The notes beneath the pieces are model-generated. The model saw only the letters and a list, made by a program, of their open reading frames with translations, was not told the origin of the DNA and did no database searches. This document shows, in pieces, positions 1 through 6,922 of a stretch of 10,243 nucleotides of DNA (within the stretch, counting starts at the first letter, position 1; each line of letters starts with the position of its first letter). The stretch covers positions 1 through 10,243 of the forward strand of contig SKRK01000356.1 of NCBI GenBank assembly GCA_007118525.1, written 5' to 3'. The DNA is from Balneolaceae bacterium (GTDB lineage Bacteria > Bacteroidota > Rhodothermia > Balneolales > Balneolaceae). Position numbers and translations under genes: made by a program.

Positions 1-240
1 AAAAAACTACTGGTTATACCTATTCAAAACCAGTATGAACAGCTATGCAATGCAGCTGCGCTCAATGAGATGGGGGTACATGTTATCTTCAAACTGGATG
101 CAGCATTTAAGGAACGTATTGAACACTGGATTAAAAATGCTCCGATAGTTCAACTGGAAGAGGCAGCAGATACAGAGCGTCTTACTCATAAATTAATCCG
201 GTTTGCAGGCCGAAAAAAAACAAGAGTATTTATTCTCTAG
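1..240 (+). CDS. C-terminal part of a probable glycosyltransferase (MurG/GT28-like), 5' truncated
   Basis: An open frame runs from base 1 to a TAG at 238-240 and gives 79 residues with no start, so the gene begins outside the window. It opens with KKLLVIPIQNQYEQLCNAAA and then a NEMGV stretch. This pattern, a hydrophobic strand followed by P-x-x-x-Q-x-E-Q-x-x-N-A-x-x-L-x-x-x-G, is the donor-nucleotide-binding region near the C-terminus of MurG-like GT-B glycosyltransferases, where the Q-E-Q-N segment contacts the sugar nucleotide. After it come about 50 poorly conserved residues and a basic tail (GRKKTRVFIL). The acceptor and pathway cannot be told from this fragment. The gene is convergent with the M16 gene, and a hairpin terminator follows 18 nt after its stop. 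Family assignment rests on one motif, so it is moderate. Confidence 0.6.
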   Translation, partial: KKLLVIPIQNQYEQLCNAAALNEMGVHVIFKLDAAFKERIEHWIKNAPIVQLEEAADTERLTHKLIRFAGRKKTRVFIL

Positions 241-258
241 CAGAATTCTCCGGATCAT

Positions 259-316
259 AAAAAAACCTGTAAGATTGTTTATGACAGCATTGTCATGAAA
301 CTCGTCTTACAGGTTT
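259..316. terminator. Compound hairpin terminator between convergent genes
   Basis: The 11-bp arms AAACCTGTAAG (263-273) and CTTACAGGTTT (306-316) are perfectly complementary. Nested inside is a second stem, ATGACA (281-286) with TGTCAT (291-296) around a GCAT loop, extended by GTTT/AAAC with one bulged base. On the minus strand the outer arm runs straight into seven T residues (A-run at 259-265), the classical intrinsic-terminator layout for the M16 operon. In the plus direction the hairpin is the same but the T tract is short (GGTTTAGTT), so termination of the glycosyltransferase gene is probably weaker. Confidence 0.85.
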
Positions 317-339
317 AGTTAGAAACTGAGCTTTCAGTC

Positions 340-2460
340 TTACTCTATAGAGTGATCGGAAATTCTGACCGTTGCCTGATCTTCGCCGGCCACTTTGGAT
401 ACCACTTCATAGGCGACTGCCACGCCATCGCTCACAGTCCATTGATTGTAATACATTTCAACAAGTATATCGCCGCCCATTTGAGGGTTAAAATCCTCGT
501 AGCTCATTTTTACAGGTAGAGCGGTGTTCATATTGAGAAAGAAATTCAATGTCTTATCTCCCCGTACGCGCAAGAGTATGGTATCTTCGCCATTCACCTC
601 TTCAGTGCCCATCATATCAACAGAAAACTCATCCCTGTTTGCAAGAATGTTCAGGTAGTGCACTTTATACTCACCCAGCTGCTGTTGTATCTGTGCTGGC
701 TGCAGGGGAAACTCCTGTCCGCCAAGGCTCGCTGTTCCCTGGTTTCCGGATATGTTAAAAGTGATATCTCCCTGAGGAGTATTCAACATTTCAATAAGGA
801 ATGTATTCTCTTTAAAGTTGATCTCTTCATTTCGCGTTAGCGAAACAGCGCCCATGGGACTGTTCAGTTCAACAATTCCTTCCTGTTTAAATGTACCCTC
901 CATGTTTCCGTTTTGGAGAATGGCCCCCGACATTTTATTAAACCACTCAGCACCACCGGCTACATCTCCGGAAACAACTTCCTGCTCTTCAAGAGAGCGT
1001 CTGATTTCGATATCCACTTCCTGTACATTACCGAATTCATTTAGCTGATCTCCGATCTCTCCGCCATGCCCTACAACCAGAATTCGCATCTCATCCGGAC
1101 GCATATACTGGCTTGCTACTCTCTGTATGTCGGCCGGAGTAAGAGTCTGAAGCTCTTCGATGTACGACTCAAATGCATTGGCCGGCAACCCGAGGTATTC
1201 GTTCGACATGCGCTCGCGCAGCACTCTGCTGCGGCTGTCGTACCTGAAAACAAGGGAGTTCAGAATAGAGTTGCGGGTATCGTCTAGCTCCTCCTGGCTA
1301 ACGGGCTCTTCCTGGAGCTTGATCATCTCGTTTCGTACAGATTTGATCGCTTCTGCCGTGGTGCTGCTCTGGGTAAATACCCCGGCATAGAACTGACCCG
1401 GGAAGAGAGCACTGCTTCCGTAATTGCCAAAAACAGAATATGCCAGGCCCTGGTCAGATCGGACATTTTGAAACAGTCGCCCTGAAAATCCACCACTCAA
1501 TACTTCATTCATCGCCTGTAAGGCAGCATAATCGGGATTATCACGCATACCGCCAATATGACCCATCAGAATCACAGACTGGTTCACATCGCGTTTATCC
1601 ACAAAATGGATTGAGGAATCGAAGTTGTAGTCTACTTCCGGTAATTCGATCTCATTTTTTTCACCTGCCGGGATCTCAGAAAAGATCTGCTCCAGTATCG
1701 GCTTGATCTCTTCAACCTTAAAATCACCTACCAGGCCGATCATCAGGTTTTCGCCGGTATAGGCGCTTTTGTGAAAGTCTGCAAGATCTTCACGGGTAAT
1801 GGCATCCAGCGTCCAGTGCTCCATCATGCGTCCCTGCGGTGAATCTTCGCCATATATCAGTCTTCCGAACTCCCGGGAGCCAATTTGCTGGGCATTGTCA
1901 TTTCTGCGCGAAATGCCCGAACGCCGCTGGGTTATGGCAAGATCGATCTTCTCCTGTGGCAGCAGCGGTTTCATCATCACGTCGAGAAGTACGGGCAGCA
2001 GATCATAGAAATCTTCATTTAATGCGTTCAGAGTTACCGAACCGCTTGTAAAGCCCATGCCAAACTCTATCCTGGCCGCACGATCTTCGAGCAGCTGATT
2101 GAGTTCATTCTCAGGGTAGGCTTCCGAGCCTCCGTTTCGGATAACATTTGCCATAATTCCGGCAAGCCCCACTTTCTCATCCGGTTCCATAAATGACCCT
2201 GCCCGAACAATCATATTCAGATTGATCAGCGGCACCTCATCATCCTCAACCAGGTAAAATTTGATCCCGTTATCGAGCTCAAAAGTTTCAATTTCAGGAA
2301 TTTGATATGGATTTAGTTCCGGGTATGTAAGGCCTTCAACATCAACCGGAACTCCTCTCTGCTGTGTTTGCTGAGTAGCTTGTTCTTGTGTTGCGCAGGC
2401 AACGGAAAATACCAGCGCGAAAAAGAGTATGGATAAACGTTTCATAGGTTTCATATTCAT
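340..2460 (-). CDS. M16-family peptidase-like lipoprotein, non-zinc subunit with C-terminal extra domain
   Basis: This 706-residue exported protein belongs to the pitrilysin/insulinase family M16 (M16B-like). The N-terminus has a basic region (MKRLS), a hydrophobic stretch (residues 9-21) and a cysteine at 22 in SVAC. This is an imperfect lipobox with S at -3, so an outer-membrane lipoprotein is likely but not certain. A Q-rich linker follows (24-34). Residues about 57-270 and 280-480 are the two M16 domains. The zinc motif HxxEH is lost: the aligned residues are GIMAN (101-105). The R-x6-Y substrate-binding pair of M16 enzymes is kept (R334, Y341, in RSDQGLAY). Residues about 495-706 form an added beta-rich domain that resembles a LolA/lipoprotein-sorting type fold, by pattern only. 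The gene lies 16 nt after the zinc-bearing M16 gene and should be its partner subunit. ATG at 2460 is used; in-frame ATGs at 2454 and 2445 are possible, and no clear ribosome binding site separates them. Confidence 0.88.
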   Translation of the reverse strand: MNMKPMKRLSILFFALVFSVACATQEQATQQTQQRGVPVDVEGLTYPELNPYQIPEIETFELDNGIKFYLVEDDEVPLINLNMIVRAGSFMEPDEKVGLAGIMANVIRNGGSEAYPENELNQLLEDRAARIEFGMGFTSGSVTLNALNEDFYDLLPVLLDVMMKPLLPQEKIDLAITQRRSGISRRNDNAQQIGSREFGRLIYGEDSPQGRMMEHWTLDAITREDLADFHKSAYTGENLMIGLVGDFKVEEIKPILEQIFSEIPAGEKNEIELPEVDYNFDSSIHFVDKRDVNQSVILMGHIGGMRDNPDYAALQAMNEVLSGGFSGRLFQNVRSDQGLAYSVFGNYGSSALFPGQFYAGVFTQSSTTAEAIKSVRNEMIKLQEEPVSQEELDDTRNSILNSLVFRYDSRSRVLRERMSNEYLGLPANAFESYIEELQTLTPADIQRVASQYMRPDEMRILVVGHGGEIGDQLNEFGNVQEVDIEIRRSLEEQEVVSGDVAGGAEWFNKMSGAILQNGNMEGTFKQEGIVELNSPMGAVSLTRNEEINFKENTFLIEMLNTPQGDITFNISGNQGTASLGGQEFPLQPAQIQQQLGEYKVHYLNILANRDEFSVDMMGTEEVNGEDTILLRVRGDKTLNFFLNMNTALPVKMSYEDFNPQMGGDILVEMYYNQWTVSDGVAVAYEVVSKVAGEDQATVRISDHSIE

Positions 2461-2476
2461 TTTTTTGGTATTTCAG

Positions 2477-3991
2477 TTAGTTGCTTGCAACTTCGTCGTC
2501 CTGTACATTTTTTATCATACCCACGGTTCGGGTATTTTTTTTGATGTACTCTTTGGCCACCCGCTGTATATCATCAACGGTAACATCTGTCAACCGGTCG
2601 AGGTTGGTAAATGCCGTTTTCCAGCTGCCTCCGTTTACATGTGCAAAAGCCAGGGTTTGTGCAATACCCGGGTTAGAGGTGAGAGATCGCACCAGGTTGG
2701 CACGGGCATTGGTTCGAACCCTTTCGAGCTCTTCTTCAGTTACGCCTTCATCAATAATTCTCTGAAACTCCTCTCTCAGGGTCTCCTCAATACGCTCCAT
2801 ATCCACTCCCTGGTTTGGAATTGCGTACATGATAAAAAGGCCGGGATATTTGCTTCCGGGAAACCCGTTACCGGAGCTTACCTGAAGCGCGGTTTGATCT
2901 TCCACAACCATTCTGCGGTACAGTCGGGATGTACGTCCTGATGTGAGAATGCTGCTCATTAAAGTTAACGCCTGAAAGTCGGGGTGCTGGTTGTTTACCG
3001 TATGATATCCTTCGATATAAATCGGCTGAGAGCTCTCTTCAATTACAAATCGCCGCTCTCCCCTTTGAACAGGTTCCTCAACCAGGAGTTCAGGAGCCGG
3101 GTCGCGGTACTCCATCGGATTGAAATACTTCTCTGCCAGACGCTTCATTTCCACTGCATCCACATCACCAACAATGGCGATGGTAAAACTGGATGGGGCA
3201 TAAAACTTTTCATGATACTCCCAGGTATCGGCAATAGTGGTGTTTCGGATATCGGATGGCCAGCCAACCACCGGATTCTTATAGGGGTGAGCCGAGAAAG
3301 CCGTAGCAGAAAACTCTTCAAGCAATCGGCCGAACGGGTTTGAATCGGTTCTCATTCTGCGCTCTTCATAGATCACATCTTTTTCGACATAAAACTCACG
3401 CATAACCGGATTTATAAAACGATCCGCTTCCAGCATAAACCAGAGTTCAGCTTTGTTTTGAGGAAGGCTGTAAAAGTATCCTGTTGCGTCCGATGAAGCG
3501 AAAGCATTCACACCTGTTGCGCCTTCACGTTCAATGATCTGGGTAAATTCATTGTTAACCACAAATTCGCCGGCTTTCTCCTGCAGCTCTTCAAAAGCCG
3601 CCCATAATTCGGCAAGTTTCTCTTCATCCGGCTCAAACTTATTATACTCTCTTAGCCAGGCTGTGTATGCATCATCCATCTGATTGATGTATTTCACCTC
3701 CTCCTCATAGTTGGTGGTTCCAATGGTTTTACTCCCTTTAAAAACCATATGCTCAAAAATATGTGCAATACCGGTCTGGCCAACCGGTTCATTGGCGGCT
3801 CCAACATCCACCAGTGTGAAAAAGTGGGCAACCGGGGCCACGCTTCTCTCAACGATGATAAAGTGGAGGCCGTTATCGAGGGTGAACTCTGTGACCCGCT
3901 CCTCAAAGGTTTCAAGATTTTGGGAAAGGAGTGTTGTCGGCAGCAATAACACACACAGGATCCCTAACATGATTCTGTTTTTACGTTTCAT
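2477..3991 (-). CDS. Zinc metallopeptidase of family M16 (catalytic subunit), secreted
   Basis: This 504-residue protein has a signal peptide: K2-R6 basic, hydrophobic 7-22, and likely cleavage near LLSQ (21-24). The inverted zinc motif HIFEH lies at residues 77-81, and the third ligand is probably E210 in EKDVIYEE, which matches the E-x6-E pattern of pitrilysin. H81 to E210 is about 129 residues, against about 77 in pitrilysin. The difference is a charged, helical insert at about 96-148. The second M16 domain (about 265-490) lacks the R-x6-Y pair, with V362 and L369 in those positions. That pair is present in the following gene, so the active enzyme is probably a heterodimer acting on peptides in the periplasm or at the outer membrane. 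An upstream in-frame TTG at 4003 would add four residues. I chose the ATG at 3991 because it gives a clean signal peptide, and neither start has a good ribosome binding site. It is the first gene of a two-gene operon. Confidence 0.92.
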   Translation of the reverse strand: MKRKNRIMLGILCVLLLPTTLLSQNLETFEERVTEFTLDNGLHFIIVERSVAPVAHFFTLVDVGAANEPVGQTGIAHIFEHMVFKGSKTIGTTNYEEEVKYINQMDDAYTAWLREYNKFEPDEEKLAELWAAFEELQEKAGEFVVNNEFTQIIEREGATGVNAFASSDATGYFYSLPQNKAELWFMLEADRFINPVMREFYVEKDVIYEERRMRTDSNPFGRLLEEFSATAFSAHPYKNPVVGWPSDIRNTTIADTWEYHEKFYAPSSFTIAIVGDVDAVEMKRLAEKYFNPMEYRDPAPELLVEEPVQRGERRFVIEESSQPIYIEGYHTVNNQHPDFQALTLMSSILTSGRTSRLYRRMVVEDQTALQVSSGNGFPGSKYPGLFIMYAIPNQGVDMERIEETLREEFQRIIDEGVTEEELERVRTNARANLVRSLTSNPGIAQTLAFAHVNGGSWKTAFTNLDRLTDVTVDDIQRVAKEYIKKNTRTVGMIKNVQDDEVASN

Positions 3992-4136
3992 AATACTCTG
4001 CAATTGATGTTTGGATTAGCAGTTCACGCGTACGTATGAACTCAGGAAAAGATTCAGCTTTTTTCAGTCTCTGATATATTTTCTTTGTGCCGGGAAATTT
4101 GCAATCTATACTTTTAAAAAGCAACTGTTAATTAAC

Positions 4137-4165
4137 ATGTTAGGTATAAAACGTGAAGTTGGCAA
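4137..4165 (-). promoter_or_regulatory. Candidate sigma70-type promoter of the M16 operon
   Basis: On the minus strand TTGCCA (4160-4165; 5 of 6 to TTGACA) is followed after exactly 17 nt by TAACAT (4137-4142; 4 of 6 to TATAAT). A perfect 12-bp palindrome, TGTTAATTAACA (4126-4137), abuts the -10 hexamer and could be an operator. The leader to the ATG at 3991 would be about 140 nt. Hexamers of this quality occur by chance in AT-rich DNA, so this is a weak call. Confidence 0.3.
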
Positions 4166-4309
4166 AGAAATATTTCAGCTGTAATTCATATAACACCCTG
4201 AACATCATCAGTTTAAATTTCCGGAACATTTTCAAACCGTGAGCGGGAATTGGATAAGAGCTGACACGACGGAAAAACCAAGGCGAAAGGCTTAGGGCTC
4301 AGGTTTTAT

Positions 4310-4333
4310 AGAACCGTAGAACCGTAGAATCGC
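4310..4333. repeat. 8-bp tandem repeat, three copies
   Basis: AGAACCGT occurs twice in perfect tandem (4310-4317, 4318-4325) and is followed by a degenerate third copy, AGAATCGC (4326-4333). It lies in the GC-richer part of the intergenic gap and is too short to be a gene or a CRISPR array. Confidence 0.75.
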
Positions 4334-4522
4334 AGACCTGAAAGCATTCCCTGTGCTTTTCCGGGTTTCTGACAGCGTCGTTCTTGGGGGGTGCAATTGC
4401 CCCGAGGGATGGCTTCGGTATATAATCTTAGAACTGCAAACCGCGTTTAATCCAAAAATGCGTTGTTTAAAATGGATCCAAGAACAGGGAGTGTCTACGC
4501 TCCGCATTGGAAAACATTGATT

Positions 4523-5521
4523 CTACGCATTCAAATTTTCAAAATCCTTCTCCTGTGGCCTTACGGTTATCACAGGCTTTTTAATATATTGCGCGACCTT
4601 CTCAGCAGTAGAGCCCAGTATGAGATGTGCAAAACCGCTGTGGCCGTGCGTAGCCATCACTACCAAATCGGCCTCCTGTTCAGCATAAATCTCAATTTCG
4701 TAATGTGCCGATACTCCTTTCTCAATTTTTGTAAACAGTGAAAAAGTACGGCTCTCTTCGCCATTGGTTATCACAACTTCATCCTCAAATGTAACCCCGG
4801 TTCGCTGAATATGAATATTCTCATATTTTTGATTGGCAAGAAATTTATTAATTCTTTCAATGAGTACTTCATAGATCGATAGCATTTCACCTTTTTGTGG
4901 AGATCTTGGTATATCCTCAGATACACTTCCATAAAGCTCTATCACATGGAATAGTGTCAAATCAGCATTAAACGCATCAGCCAGGGCGGCTGCAAGGGGA
5001 AATGCAGCCAGCGACAATTCAGATGAATCGGTGGTCAACATCACATTTTTGATTTTATTTACATCAAACCGTTCACCTATGGAAAATACAGGCGTCCTGG
5101 ATTTGCGGATTACTCTTTCTGTTACCGATCCCCGCAGCAGCTTAGTTTCATCCAGCCCTTTTGCACCCATAACAATAAGATCATAGCCATTCTTGGCCGC
5201 AAACTCGACAATAGCCTCTGATGGCTTACGTTCAATCTTGACAAAGGATTCCCCTTTATTCTCCTCTCTCAAATACTCTTTCATTGCTTTTTTAAGTTTA
5301 CTCTCAGACTCTTCAATCACTTTGGGATAGATATCCTCATCCATATCCAGTGGAATACCTATCCGCTTTATACTTTCATTGAAGTACTTTAATGTGGGGA
5401 TGATATGAATAAAGTCTATGGTACCGCCAAACGTGCCGGCAATATTTTGAGCTACAGAATAGGCCCTTTCAGCTCCTTTTGAAAAGTCGGTGGGTACAAG
5501 TATTTTATTTAGCTTGATCAT
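4523..5521 (-). CDS. Universal stress protein with two tandem UspA domains
   Basis: This 332-residue cytoplasmic protein is made of two UspA domains (about residues 3-150 and 156-322). Each has the alpha/beta nucleotide-binding fold that is often associated with ATP binding and stress survival. Domain 1 opens with KILVPTDFS and has MGAKG...LLRGS, a G-x2-G-x8-GS version of the nucleotide loop that is one residue shorter than usual. Domain 2 opens with KNVMLTTDSS and has MATHGHSG...LILGS, with the usual x9 spacing and A in place of the first glycine. Domain 2 therefore looks the better ATP binder, which is inference. The ATG at 5521 has GGAG nine nt upstream (5531-5534). A TTG at 5527 would add two residues but sits only 3 nt from that GGAG, so it is rejected. 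The gene is 140 nt downstream of the DUF368 gene and has its own candidate promoter. The client process is unknown. Confidence 0.93.
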   Translation of the reverse strand: MIKLNKILVPTDFSKGAERAYSVAQNIAGTFGGTIDFIHIIPTLKYFNESIKRIGIPLDMDEDIYPKVIEESESKLKKAMKEYLREENKGESFVKIERKPSEAIVEFAAKNGYDLIVMGAKGLDETKLLRGSVTERVIRKSRTPVFSIGERFDVNKIKNVMLTTDSSELSLAAFPLAAALADAFNADLTLFHVIELYGSVSEDIPRSPQKGEMLSIYEVLIERINKFLANQKYENIHIQRTGVTFEDEVVITNGEESRTFSLFTKIEKGVSAHYEIEIYAEQEADLVVMATHGHSGFAHLILGSTAEKVAQYIKKPVITVRPQEKDFENLNA

Positions 5522-5561
5522 TGTCAATTTCTCCGTTAGAATTAACTTTCTCTATATCTGC

Positions 5562-5596
5562 ATTATACGGAAATTCAACCGGATAATTCGAATTAT
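5562..5596 (-). promoter_or_regulatory. Candidate promoter and palindromic operator of the stress-protein gene
   Basis: The minus strand has a perfect TATAAT (plus-strand ATTATA at 5562-5567), about 41 nt before the start codon. At the -35 distance there is no good TTGACA. That position is instead occupied by a perfect 14-bp palindrome, ATAATTCGAATTAT (5583-5596). A good -10 with a palindrome over a poor -35 is the layout expected of a regulated promoter. The transcript leader would be about 34 nt, with GGAG near its end. No regulator is identifiable. Confidence 0.4.
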
Positions 5597-5600
5597 ATTG

Positions 5601-5614
5601 ATTTATATATAAAT
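5601..5614. repeat. AT-rich 14-bp perfect palindrome
   Basis: ATTTATATATAAAT is its own reverse complement and lies five bases beyond the palindrome at 5583-5596, upstream of the stress-protein gene. It may be a second operator half or simply AT-rich upstream DNA. Alternating TA sequence makes chance palindromes common. Confidence 0.35.
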
Positions 5615-5661
5615 ATATCAGAGATTAAAGCATTCATTAACTAAGACTTACCCAGATTATA

Positions 5662-6849
5662 TTAGGCTTCCGAATTTGGGCCGGCCTTCCTTAGATATGT
5701 AATGCCACCTATCATCATCAACCCCGCAAACATTCCAAGTATTCCACCGCGGATATCCACCGTTTCAGTTGGTTTTTCCTCTTCAACCCAGGGTAAAAAC
5801 GGGGTGCTCGACACCAGTTTTCTCGAAACCGTTTCTACCTCCACTTTTCGAAACTGCTCGAATGTAGCCTCCTGATTGATGACCCTGCCAATTCTCTTAT
5901 AACTGGGTGCCGGATAAATGGGTGCCGGGCCCAACCCATCCCTCTCTAAAAGCTCCTGAACGAGCGGATCGGATATTGGCAACACCTCCACACTTCTAAC
6001 GATATCCTGGAACTCTCGCTCCTGGTATGGCCAGATTACATAGAGTGAACCCACTAAAAAACCAACCAATACCAACAGCGTAACCGCGTAGTGCTTTTTT
6101 ATTAACCAGGATAGAACCCTTGTAAAAATTACCAATCCGGAAATAGCACCAAGTATAAAAGGGATCAGATTCAGGGCTGCAGCCAGAGTGTCTGCCGATC
6201 CAATATTTCCAAGTTGAGTAAGGATATAATCATATTTTCTAAAGATGAGCAGTATGTACGAGCCCGAGATACCGGGTAATATCATGGCACAGATCGATAC
6301 GGCACCGCTCAGAAAGACAAATAAAAATGTTTCGGGGGTGTCGGTGGGAACCAGCGTAACTATCCAGAAACCAAACAATGCACCTGCGGCCAGCGGCAGA
6401 ATTCCCCGCCAGTTTCTTTTCGAGCGTTCAACCTCCCCTAATAAAAGGAAGATTGATCCAAGGATAAGCCCAAAGAAAAGTCCATACACAATCTCGGGGT
6501 GGGTAAACATATAGATCTGGAGCGGTACAATTCTGGTAAAAAAGATAACCGCCAGAATCATACCGGTAAAAAGCAGCAGCAGAAATTTCCAGTGAAAGTG
6601 CTCAAATACTTTTGCGAATTGAAGCTTAAACGTGTTGCTGATAGCCTTTGAATCTGCACTTTTGATGGCAAAAATCAGGCGATTGTAAATTCCGGTGATC
6701 AGCGCCATCGTACCTCCGCTTACACCCGGCACAATATCAGCTGACCCCATTAAAAATCCCTTGATGATAAGATAGGGCGATTCACTCCAGGTGGTTTTAT
6801 CACCATTCTTAATCGGTGCTGTTTTTTCTGATTTAGCCAAAATATTCAA
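5662..6849 (-). CDS. DUF368 / PopT-type undecaprenyl-phosphate translocase with soluble insert
   Basis: This inner-membrane protein has two inverted-repeat signature segments typical of DUF368. They are GSADIVPGVSGGTMALITGIY-type at residues 35-55 and AMILPGISGSYILLIF-type at 188-203. DUF368 (PopT) proteins flip undecaprenyl phosphate, the lipid carrier of cell-wall and surface polysaccharide synthesis, back to the cytoplasmic face. Hydrophobic segments lie near 88-107, 118-137, 149-166, 173-193, 225-249, 254-273 and 368-385. Between the last two is a polar stretch of about 95 residues (274-367, rich in E, P and R). It makes the protein 395 residues long, against about 260-310 for typical members. 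The start is unusual: a stop codon precedes TTG 6849, and the first in-frame ATG (M34) is inside the signature, so TTG is the only workable start as written. It follows the MFS gene by 73 nt and may be cotranscribed with it. Confidence 0.87.
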   Translation of the reverse strand: MNILAKSEKTAPIKNGDKTTWSESPYLIIKGFLMGSADIVPGVSGGTMALITGIYNRLIFAIKSADSKAISNTFKLQFAKVFEHFHWKFLLLLFTGMILAVIFFTRIVPLQIYMFTHPEIVYGLFFGLILGSIFLLLGEVERSKRNWRGILPLAAGALFGFWIVTLVPTDTPETFLFVFLSGAVSICAMILPGISGSYILLIFRKYDYILTQLGNIGSADTLAAALNLIPFILGAISGLVIFTRVLSWLIKKHYAVTLLVLVGFLVGSLYVIWPYQEREFQDIVRSVEVLPISDPLVQELLERDGLGPAPIYPAPSYKRIGRVINQEATFEQFRKVEVETVSRKLVSSTPFLPWVEEEKPTETVDIRGGILGMFAGLMMIGGITYLRKAGPNSEA

Positions 6850-6865
6850 TCATTTTAAATTCCCT
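6849..6865 (-). promoter_or_regulatory. Ribosome binding site and ambiguous start of the DUF368 gene
   Basis: On the minus strand AGGGA (6861-6865) lies 7 nt before an ATG at 6853 but 11 nt before the in-frame TTG at 6849. The ATG frame is only six codons long (MIEYFG, TAA at 6835-6833), so it is +1 relative to the gene. The site is therefore spaced best for the wrong frame. It could mean a weak TTG start, a tiny overlapping upstream ORF that tunes translation, or a one-base error in the adjacent A4 run (6839-6842). Confidence 0.5.
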
Positions 6866-6922
6866 GCTAAGGTAACGCGGTAAACCTTGTCAATGCAAAT
6901 AAAGGTGCTAACCCGGTTCAGT

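Larger units (their letters stand above)
3992..4522. other. 531-nt non-coding gap between stress-protein and M16 genes
   Basis: No convincing gene is seen on either strand. The half next to the M16 gene (3992-4240) is AT-rich and holds the candidate promoter and a 12-bp palindrome. The other half (about 4250-4510) is more GC-rich. It contains an 8-bp tandem repeat (4310-4333) and a G-rich imperfect hairpin around GCAATTGC (4388-4403). It also contains two copies of TCTACGC (4494-4500 and 4522-4528), the second overlapping the end of the stress-protein gene. The composition change suggests an eroded or inserted intergenic element rather than simple promoter DNA. I see no clear intrinsic terminator for the stress-protein gene here. 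Confidence 0.6.

Noticed and set aside
2429..2941. Plus-strand frame of 170 codons opposite the M16 genes
   Set aside because: It is antisense to two well-supported M16 coding regions and spans their junction. Its hydrophobic start is the mirror of the peptidase signal region, not an independent gene.
3992..4003. TTG 4003 as start of the catalytic M16 subunit
   Set aside because: It adds only four residues before a typical MKRK signal-peptide start, and no ribosome binding site favours it.
4310..4333. Short CRISPR-like repeat
   Set aside because: The units are 8 bp, directly tandem and without spacers, and no cas gene is nearby.
4292..4507. Minus-strand frame of 71 codons in the intergenic gap
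   Set aside because: It crosses the tandem repeat and G-rich hairpin, has low-complexity basic composition with no recognisable motif, and lacks a ribosome binding site.
6869..6888. Hairpin AAGGT...ACCTT between the MFS and DUF368 genes as a terminator
   Set aside because: The stem is five pairs with an irregular interior and no T-run follows, so it does not qualify as an intrinsic terminator.
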